The notes under the pieces: generated by a model
What the model saw: the letters and a program-made list of their open reading frames with translations, nothing else
Told to the model about the DNA's origin: nothing
Database searches by the model: none
Shown here: piece by piece, positions 7,401-11,424 of the stretch
Layout of the letters: each line of letters starts with the position of its first letter
Numbering within the stretch: position 1 is the first letter of the stretch
Assembly (NCBI GenBank): GCA_045532255.1
Contig: JAZSFO010000096.1
Span: 1-11,424 of the forward strand
Direction of reading: 5' to 3'
Length of the DNA stretch: 11,424 nucleotides
Origin: RGIG8748 sp045532255
Lineage (GTDB): Bacteria > Bacillota > Clostridia > UMGS1810
Made by a program: the position numbers and the translations under genes

Positions 7401-8597
7401 GGATGTGAGGTCTGCCGTCTTTGCTGCAGAAAGTCCAAATCCACCTGCAATAGCCTTTGCGGTAAGAAGATTTGCAACATTATCTCCCATACTCATAAGA
7501 GTATCATATGTAAACTTACCTACATTACCTGTTACGGCAGTTTCCTTTCCTCCGAACCATTTGGAAGCGTATTTATCTCCTACTGTTTGTCTTATAGTGT
7601 TGGTGTTGTTACCTACACTGTGAAGTTTTGAATACGGCTCTATTCCCTTGCCTGCCACCGTATCAATGGCATCGTCAACTACTGCCATTGCTCCTATAAC
7701 ACTTCTTACAGGAGCAGTAACAACAGTTCCTACGCTTGTTGCTATTGGATATTTTTTAGCCAAATCCTTGTAAAGATTGTTATCTGCAAAATACCTGAGA
7801 ACATTAAAATCGTTTTCCACTTCATCGGTTACTTTCTTTGCAGGCTGCCATCCTACATCAATGTTATACCGATATCCATGCTTCGTTGCCCACTTGGAAA
7901 GTTCCTCCTGATTGAAGCTTACAGGGTCAATATCATATTTATCAATTACCTTTGCCTGTCTCATGGCAGATGCATATGACTCTGGATTTTGCGGGTCTAC
8001 CCCAAGTGTCTTAAGTGTGTCAACAGACTCATAATACTTATCATAAAGCTTCTTTTCTTCAATAGTTTTAGGCTCATATGTCTTTATATCAAAAACATCT
8101 TCCTGCTTTTGTACCAAATCAAGCCCTGTTTTAAGCCCCTGACTACTATCGGGAATTGCCGGTTTCAAGCCGTTTGATACCTTCGTAGGTACAGACAAAA
8201 CAATCTTGTCCTTGTTCTTGCTGACATAATCCCATGCATCAGTTAGTGTTTGGGTCAGGAAATTTTTAGAAGATTTCTTTGAATTGTCTCTTAACTCAAG
8301 ATATTTTTCAACAGCTTTTTTTTCTGTTTCATCAACACCCGCATAGCCTTTGGGATTCGTCCCTGCATCCATCTTCTTAACATAATTTAATCCCGCAGCG
8401 GTTAAACCCTCAATGGTTTCACCGCCGTAGGTTATTGTATATCGTTGGTCCTTGGAGCCTGTGTCTTTGGATGTCAATGGTTTAAGCTTTTTTTGTTCTT
8501 CTGCACTAAGAGTAAAGGTTTTTCTGTTTGATGTTCCATTGCCTAAAGGTTTTAATTTCTCCTGTTCCTCTGCGCTGAGGGTAAAAGTTTTTGCCAT
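1479..8597 (-). CDS. Giant phage polyvalent protein (2372 aa) with HEIGH metallopeptidase and effector-like domains
   Basis: This is very probably a virion-packaged protein delivered with phage DNA. Features in order: a duplicated peptide KTFTLSAEEQ[E/K]KLKPL at 3-18 and 26-41; charged helical sequence; hydrophobic Gly/Ala-rich stretches near 285-318 and 363-420, followed by an EKIPLDN...SEGLEEGASN segment common in phage proteins of this type; a disordered Ser/Glu/Arg-rich linker near 900-940; a zincin metallopeptidase with HEIGH at 1024-1028 and a third-ligand-like EEFVCD at 1077-1082; a region near 1145-1312 resembling MuF-C/PBECR effector domains of phage head proteins; an unassigned alpha/beta domain near 1390-1497; and a helical C-terminal module (about 1580-2372) resembling the LPD38-type polyvalent-associated region, with a membrane segment at about 2041-2062. 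The ATG at 8597 has AGAGGTGG 6 nt upstream and lies 15 nt after the previous gene. The general class is secure; the MuF-C and LPD38 labels are by eye and moderate. Confidence 0.85.
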   Translation of the reverse strand: MAKTFTLSAEEQEKLKPLGNGTSNRKTFTLSAEEQKKLKPLTSKDTGSKDQRYTITYGGETIEGLTAAGLNYVKKMDAGTNPKGYAGVDETEKKAVEKYLELRDNSKKSSKNFLTQTLTDAWDYVSKNKDKIVLSVPTKVSNGLKPAIPDSSQGLKTGLDLVQKQEDVFDIKTYEPKTIEEKKLYDKYYESVDTLKTLGVDPQNPESYASAMRQAKVIDKYDIDPVSFNQEELSKWATKHGYRYNIDVGWQPAKKVTDEVENDFNVLRYFADNNLYKDLAKKYPIATSVGTVVTAPVRSVIGAMAVVDDAIDTVAGKGIEPYSKLHSVGNNTNTIRQTVGDKYASKWFGGKETAVTGNVGKFTYDTLMSMGDNVANLLTAKAIAGGFGLSAAKTADLTSKITSGLMSSGAAADSISNAKLKGYTDEQALTIGISTGITEYLTEKIPLDNILKTPKSLVKGMLVGFVSEGLEEGASNWANKLTDYLIAGEDSDISMAIEGYISEGKSNKDAILKAIGDSLLDDTRAILSGGFSGMGMSAAYQAPNRVKTNIAGRRIATGKYRDVTLSAVLSKGLSSQDAEIRKKAEIVADMEQGDTKKSQYHYKIGELAMDILSEDKYAFTSADTIKNARRLTQIADNKVKLSEKAKNEMLETVVLGDLTGVDTKISYDSIVGLVKYRTNEITNIFYETTGRELSFEKIFNANLKAVSNKGGVIITDEIIMDYADAFAQSIAKDSTIYTALSEHGDDIGKVIFDTYKQGVSEGASQTVKFAADKFKSMINDLKTTAGTMHSQIYVHTENNSNDELTNTAKQGTIKITENAVDVSPVVNAIGNTIKDGALQSISVYMQNETGTQDWDVFARKIIDNYRATGNIGEVSKYFADGGKAIIEAIENIGGISNERNGLLHEHSSRDDGSSGEQTGEVQGASKEVGSRRQTAEKLRSEGRTEQVNITKDIVCEVIKEDSYTDDMRVVADFLGKYGLNARFMVGEGVNTKKGVSFSGAVTGDNVAYIQYDSNENTPEIIAKHEIGHVIYKLAIGKKIGSILTNSFSKAELENILSKDRYAEYSDLYEGDTNKIFEEFVCDTLAGMNEYTLVFDELVTSFWNNDFEAIDNYEVSQNAEKIESGENVSYALSQSASVEIEKAITDKFYDKEIKLTDSSPSILISQKGVDNLPMVIKASHARENILTEEEAKKLGLSITSDKHFHGLGKTLFLKVIDGLDGVTRAYRGTKNAENSDRRENYFLLISQYKDTNGNTINVPIFINKGSIYNEVYMVANKVATVFGRDNFEDYIQRQISKGNLVKIKNRSSKASEPTPLIGGNYNQRTSNEGDATASNNIPALHAKSDRSQSPLIKDSVPQNDTSVKNNSMQETEKLSAQNEDIRFSVSKQPGVMWTMEQGVLNKNEVAAFYSKVSELRNNKYRTFKKSAEGDYIFPVENKLIYSDADYDYPKIKTVITFETDDENLIDYARECFYEGETYGRRFEDTKEIAEIVLGEGTVKRADYNPNEANERMSNHGKESGNGGETDSRSGEDVKLSVATKEKNDKTTDKDELNKQWDKAVDKYGSIEPGSNPARDIKVPKKSDKTRYVSKSARTLLEAEIMPDNTVDEFRGEVLNHKVSHIPITDKDARKYAFDKINELGFDGAIQYWNALASAENIPGKNDIVLGEVLLNQCLTAADVELSMKIAGDLAHMATIAGQATQAFSMIKKMSPDGKLYCLEKSVQSLNREMKEQLGEKGKDLEIELNKDLARRYLTETDEASRQQLLDEIHEDIAKQIPATNFDKWTAWRYLSMLCNPRTHFRNVVGNAIMVPARKLKNFIGAILEGQAIALGKMEESQRTKSIIRDKNALEFAKKDFDKVGNLIKGYDGKYDIKYGEINERRQIFKNRFLEAVRRFNNYAMEWEDGLFLRAAYVDALAQVMTARNITPEFLNSGTREAITALDNMRKYAIKQAQEATFRDANEIAKVLNEFKRRATKKGEGAKFFWYATFEGVLPFKNTPLNIAKRGIEYSPAYLIKGFMLDAKKVKSGKMTADEMLDSRAKGFTGAALVLIGVLFARLGWIIGIGDEDKKKRKFDETIGFQGYALKLGEYGTYTIDWAAPTVMPIFVGVELWNSVKDDGISFADFTGSISKILEPLMELSCLQGISSVLEAATYYGDNAISAVFIDAATSYIMQAIPTLSGQIARTADKTRRTTYVNKNSHIPQTIQTLSQQIAAKIPVASYMLEPRLDAWGREMTYGENVALRGVSNFVSPGYARRIDNSKVSKELNALYERVGDNSVFPIVAQKSVTISATDVKNHKNITAGKINLTGEQYTFYAKSRGQNSLGLVTELINSPDYKIMSDEEKVEAIKDCYTEAGKIAKEEFIKKYLLSGR
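8475..8591 (-). repeat. Duplicated 16-residue peptide at the N-terminus of the giant protein
   Basis: Codons 3-18 (8591-8544) and 26-41 (8522-8475) encode the same 16-residue peptide with a single Glu/Lys difference. At the DNA level, 10 of the 16 codons differ synonymously, 5 are identical and 1 is non-synonymous. The duplication is therefore old and the peptide has been kept by selection. This suggests a short docking or sorting motif at the protein's N-terminus, for example for virion assembly. The binding partner is unknown. Confidence 0.8.
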
Positions 8598-8612
8598 ATT
8601 CTGCCACCTCTC

Positions 8613-10412
8613 TTATTTTGTTGATGCTACACCGGGCTGTCCTTTACGGTTTTGACTTATCTCCCGTTCCTTAAGATATTTTTTTGCAGTTCTAAAGCCG
8701 AGAAGCTCACATATAGCCTCCGCATCCGAAAGTGTGAGGCCATATGAATCGCTCTTGTCATTGATTGCCTCAAGAAGCTTATCTTCACTGATTACAGTTT
8801 GTCCGTTATAGTCAAAACCATATCCTCCATCACCAAGAAGCACTTCGTTGATAAACCTTGCAGAAAGGTTGTTTATTCCTTCATATCCCTCAATTGTATG
8901 TGCTCTTTCCTCCGCATCTGTTGAGTTCGCATCAATGGTTCCGGATATCGGAGACACCTCGGCATATGTCGTCTCATCTTTATTTTCTCCCGCCTTTATT
9001 TTTGCTATATCAAGCTCATTCTGCATCTTTTCCCTTTCCAGCGACTGTTCATATAATGATGCCAGCGAGTTAGCATTTATCTCTCCGGCCGCAAGGTCAT
9101 AAGCCGCAGTTGGCATTGATGTAGGCATTTCCAAAGTCGGAGCATACTGTCCCCACTTACCCATATCATTATATACCTTGTAGGCTCTCGCAGTAAGGAG
9201 CATATCTCTTGTCTCTTGAAGTTTAGATTTTTCCTCGGATGTAGTTGCTGTTTTGAGCTTTTCGTCTACTTCATTTATGTATGCCTGAACATTAACATTA
9301 TCAAGGTTCGGAAGGAGCTTGCCTTCATCATCAAAGAGAATACCTCTGTACTGAACCTGTGGGGACTGCACGCCTGTGATATTGCTGTACGCATCTTCCC
9401 TTGCAACCTGATTGTTCTTTTTCTCTTCGGTCATATTATGAGTGTTCAGCCTCTGCGTCTCGCCGTTGTCAAATGCCATCTGTGCCATAGCCATATCATT
9501 GGAAATATTGGCATTCTGCTGATTTGTAAGGGACTCTCTGTGGACACCCATATTTTGAAGTGCCTTATTGATATTATCTATTCTGCCCTGGTACGCATCG
9601 AGACCAAGCTGATATGCCATCTGTGTTCCCTGTGCAACCTGAGCATTACGCTGTCTTACGGCATTTGCGGCTGCGAAGGTATCTACATTTCCGCTGTTTC
9701 CACTCGCTCCTGAAGCAACAGCACCATAGGCATACTTGTTACCTGATACGATATAATTTGGTAATATATATTTAAGTGCAGCCTTGAGCTCCTCGCTCTC
9801 GGTAAATGGAATTTTGCTCTGCTCCACCAAAGCTTTATATTCATCTGTCATATAGTTATTGTGTTCTCCAAGTTCATTCCATTGCTGATCGTTTTTGTTT
9901 GCAGCACTATCCATTCTGTCTGTATATATTGCATTACCCTGTACACCGTTATAGTCATTTGCCTTGCTATCCTTTATGTAACTATCCCACACGCCCTTGA
10001 GATAGTCCTTTTCCCAGTATGATGTACCATCTACGGCTGCATCTGGCTTGCCAATATCCGTTCCCGCGAAGGAAACACGCCCTGTGTTACTGTCATACTT
10101 AATAAGCTTATTTACCTCGTCCGATGACATGTTATTAGCCTTTGCCATAGTTTCAAAATATGGTCTTATGGCGGTCTTCCCTGCAGTAGCGTAATCGTCA
10201 TGAATTAATTTTGCTCCGGCATAATCAACCTTACTGAGCTTGTCTGCAACTTCACCATATCCATTATTTCTTAACTGACTATAATAGTACTGTGCATTTT
10301 GTGCGGCAGCATTAGCACCGGCTGTATTGCCTGCCTTGGTCGCATCCTCCCATTGCTTTTTCAAATCATAAATACTCTTGATTGAACTATACGGATTGTA
10401 TTTTGTTGCCAT
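8613..10412 (-). CDS. 599-aa helical virion-associated protein, function unknown
   Basis: I do not recognise a named family. The N-terminal part (1-60) is helical and tyrosine-rich (AAAQNAQYYYSQLRNNGYGEVADKL). After a Gly/Ser spacer near 228-240 (GAVASGASGNSG), residues about 240-345 form a long Ala/Gln/Asn-rich helix (AANAVRQRNAQVAQGTQMAYQ) likely to be coiled-coil. A second charged helical region covers about 375-480, and the C-terminus holds a small helical unit (LTLSDAEAICELLGFRTAKKYL, about 557-580). There is no signal peptide, membrane segment or catalytic motif. The ATG at 10412 follows a GGAGAGAGG site. It sits between the CHAP gene (16-nt gap) and the giant polyvalent gene (15-nt gap), the position where podovirus-like and some siphovirus genomes encode internal or ejection proteins. 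A role in the internal core or DNA-ejection channel is inferred from order and composition. A tail or scaffold protein is the main alternative. Confidence 0.8.
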   Translation of the reverse strand: MATKYNPYSSIKSIYDLKKQWEDATKAGNTAGANAAAQNAQYYYSQLRNNGYGEVADKLSKVDYAGAKLIHDDYATAGKTAIRPYFETMAKANNMSSDEVNKLIKYDSNTGRVSFAGTDIGKPDAAVDGTSYWEKDYLKGVWDSYIKDSKANDYNGVQGNAIYTDRMDSAANKNDQQWNELGEHNNYMTDEYKALVEQSKIPFTESEELKAALKYILPNYIVSGNKYAYGAVASGASGNSGNVDTFAAANAVRQRNAQVAQGTQMAYQLGLDAYQGRIDNINKALQNMGVHRESLTNQQNANISNDMAMAQMAFDNGETQRLNTHNMTEEKKNNQVAREDAYSNITGVQSPQVQYRGILFDDEGKLLPNLDNVNVQAYINEVDEKLKTATTSEEKSKLQETRDMLLTARAYKVYNDMGKWGQYAPTLEMPTSMPTAAYDLAAGEINANSLASLYEQSLEREKMQNELDIAKIKAGENKDETTYAEVSPISGTIDANSTDAEERAHTIEGYEGINNLSARFINEVLLGDGGYGFDYNGQTVISEDKLLEAINDKSDSYGLTLSDAEAICELLGFRTAKKYLKEREISQNRKGQPGVASTK

Positions 10413-10428
10413 TGTTCCTCTCTCCTTT

Positions 10429-11106
10429 TCAATATTTTGATAAATCTATAAATCCCAATACCTCACTGCCCATTCTTCCGCCTGAGGTATTTACGCCGTC
10501 AAGTATGCCTTGTCTCGTTGCAGTCTTGACTACACCGTCTGTCCCATTTTTATAATATCCGCTTCCGCCCTCTGTGTAGTAGACTGTGTCACCAACAACA
10601 TCTTCTATGTAAATAACATGACCGTAGCTCTGCCCTGAATCGCTTGTCCCCTTGTTATACGAGACTATCATGTTCGGTTTTATATTTTCCTTGCTTGCAG
10701 GTAGCTTTGCTTCCGCTCTTGCATTGACATACATCTGATTGGCATTACCTATTGCCCCCGTATCTACTCCAAGCTTTTCTTTGGCTCTGCCTCTTACATA
10801 CCACACACACTGTCCCTTTGCAGCATCGTTATTGTATGCTGATGTATTGGCTATTCTGCTTCCGGGTGTGTATTTGGAATTCACAGTATCTGTAGGCTGA
10901 TTTACTGATACAAGCTCCCTGAGTTTCTGCTGTGTCGCTATGTCACTACTTCCCGGACTAACAGAGGTGTATTTTCTGTATCTGTTTAGCAGTGCACCTG
11001 CCTTGTCTTCGACAGATGAATTCGTCAATCCGAGTTTCTGTACAGGATTTATACCACTCCTCAATGAAATATCGGGAATTATCCCTTTGAATTTACTATT
11101 ATTCAT
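10429..11106 (-). CDS. CHAP-domain peptidoglycan hydrolase, probably virion-associated
   Basis: This 225-residue protein is a cysteine amidase or endopeptidase of the CHAP family, which cuts peptide bonds in peptidoglycan. The catalytic set is visible: Cys100 in KGQCVWYVRGRA, His163 in SYGHVIYIEDV, and Glu179 in YYTEGGSG. The first 85 or so residues are polar and unassigned, without a signal peptide. The ATG at 11106 is chosen because GGAGG (11112-11116) lies 5 nt upstream; an in-frame TTG at 11118 would place that site inside the gene and is unlikely. It heads a tight operon with two probable virion-internal proteins and has no holin or cell-wall-binding repeats beside it. This favours a wall-opening enzyme carried in the virion (or tail) over a lysis endolysin. 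The CHAP assignment is confident; the entry role is inferred. Confidence 0.9.
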   Translation of the reverse strand: MNNSKFKGIIPDISLRSGINPVQKLGLTNSSVEDKAGALLNRYRKYTSVSPGSSDIATQQKLRELVSVNQPTDTVNSKYTPGSRIANTSAYNNDAAKGQCVWYVRGRAKEKLGVDTGAIGNANQMYVNARAEAKLPASKENIKPNMIVSYNKGTSDSGQSYGHVIYIEDVVGDTVYYTEGGSGYYKNGTDGVVKTATRQGILDGVNTSGGRMGSEVLGFIDLSKY

Positions 11107-11233
11107 AACATCCTCCAATCTAATAAAAGACGGCTATTTTAATCAATTATCTCATTTTGCACAGTCTGTTATCGGACAATTTTATTTAAATAAGAAATAC
11201 GCCTGCACATTCGCAAGCGTTTGGAAATTTGTA

Positions 11234-11262
11234 TTGACTTTTTTCTGCATGAAGATTATAAT
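11234..11262 (+). promoter_or_regulatory. Strong sigma-A promoter for the right-edge gene
   Basis: TTGACT (11234-11239) and TATAAT (11257-11262) are separated by exactly 17 nt, matching consensus at 5 of 6 and 6 of 6 positions. This is the best promoter in the window. Transcription should start near 11269 and read rightward, away from the divergent CHAP operon, giving a leader of about 93 nt before the ATG at 11362. Confidence 0.8.
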
Positions 11263-11283
11263 ATACCGTGCAAGACCTCTTAA

Positions 11284-11297
11284 CGGTGTTTTCACCG
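11284..11297 (+). promoter_or_regulatory. Small hairpin in the leader of the right-edge gene
   Basis: CGGTG (11284-11288) and CACCG (11293-11297) pair around a TTTT loop, about 15 nt into the predicted transcript. A less stable GGTTGTGACC stem follows at once. There is no U-run, so it is not a terminator as it stands. It may protect the 5' end or be part of a larger fold. I do not recognise a known riboswitch. Confidence 0.4.
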
Positions 11298-11361
11298 GCG
11301 GTTGTGACCTACCTTTACATATACAGGCAGTATTGCTGAGTCTATGAAAGGAGGGATGCTT

Positions 11362-11424
11362 ATGAAAAGTAAGCATATTGCTAATGGCAAAAAAATTGCT
11401 TTTTGCAGTTTTAGAAATTATCAT
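11362..11424 (+). CDS. 5' end of an unrecognised gene, cut by the window edge
   Basis: Twenty-one codons are visible from the ATG at 11362. The start is supported by AAAGGAGGG (11347-11355) 6 nt upstream and a consensus promoter at 11234-11262. The visible peptide begins MKSKHIANGKKIAFCSFRNY; it is basic, with one Cys, and has no signal peptide in view. I do not recognise it. Codons 9-15 contain a GCAAAAA/TTTTTGC inverted repeat (11387-11393 and 11400-11406), which might affect expression. In-frame ATGs at 11344 and 11356 lie in or before the ribosome binding site and are unlikely starts. It is transcribed divergently from the phage operon, so it probably belongs to a different functional unit, such as regulation, an accessory gene or another element. 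Confidence 0.65.
   Translation, partial: MKSKHIANGKKIAFCSFRNYH

Noticed and set aside
10429..11118. Longer CHAP protein starting at a TTG at 11118
   Set aside because: The GGAGG site would then lie inside the coding sequence; it is ideally placed for the ATG at 11106.
100..11279. Shared 9-mer CAAGACCTC near both ends of the window (minus strand near 100-108, plus strand near 11271-11279) as a possible element-end repeat
   Set aside because: The match is too short, shows no extension on either side, and is consistent with chance in an 11-kb window.
11182..11424. Minus-strand 80-codon open frame at the right edge
   Set aside because: It runs antisense through a consensus plus-strand promoter, leader and gene start. 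Its composition is not protein-like, and no ribosome binding site supports it.

Overview
The window looks like the end of a phage structural (virion-internal) module, flanked by small accessory genes, from a low-GC Gram-positive bacterium or its prophage. Clostridia, perhaps Lachnospiraceae-like, is my guess. It rests on overall AT-richness, strong GGAGG-type ribosome binding sites in front of nearly every gene, a GC-poor intergenic region and the protein families seen. No rRNA, tRNA, CRISPR array, integrase or complete insertion sequence is visible.

Layout from right to left. At the right edge (11362-11424) a gene on the + strand begins behind a near-perfect sigma-A promoter and a leader of about 90 nt; it is cut off after 21 codons and I do not recognise it. 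Divergent from it, three minus-strand genes sit 15-16 nt apart and read as one operon: a CHAP-domain peptidoglycan hydrolase (11106-10429), a 599-residue helical Ala/Asn/Gln-rich protein (10412-8613), and a 2372-residue polyvalent protein (8597-1479). The giant protein carries a duplicated N-terminal peptide, hydrophobic Gly/Ala-rich segments, an HEIGH zinc-metallopeptidase domain, a region resembling the MuF-C/PBECR effector domains of phage proteins, an unassigned conserved-looking domain, and a long helical C-terminal module with a membrane segment. The best reading is a set of proteins packaged in the virion and delivered with the DNA: the CHAP enzyme opens the wall, and the other two form or use the entry path and bring effector domains into the new host. 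The operon ends at a strong bidirectional terminator (1281-1313).

Left of the terminator is a very AT-rich region (about 1000-1280) with a promoter and a perfect 20-bp palindrome. It leads into a two-gene minus-strand operon: a Panacea (DUF4065/SocA-like) protein (947-504), overlapping by 17 nt a 107-residue protein with two predicted membrane segments (520-197). This has the organisation of a Panacea-type toxin-antitoxin pair, with the small membrane protein as candidate toxin. At the far left, the first 19 codons of another minus-strand gene follow a 14-bp inverted repeat that contains its ribosome binding site and overlaps its likely promoter.

The most interesting points are the Panacea/membrane-protein pair with its palindrome and two alternative starts, the repeated E-[ND]-[VI]-x-[YFL]-[AS]-[LV] linker motif in a giant protein that carries its own peptidase, and the ribosome-binding-site-burying hairpin at the left edge.
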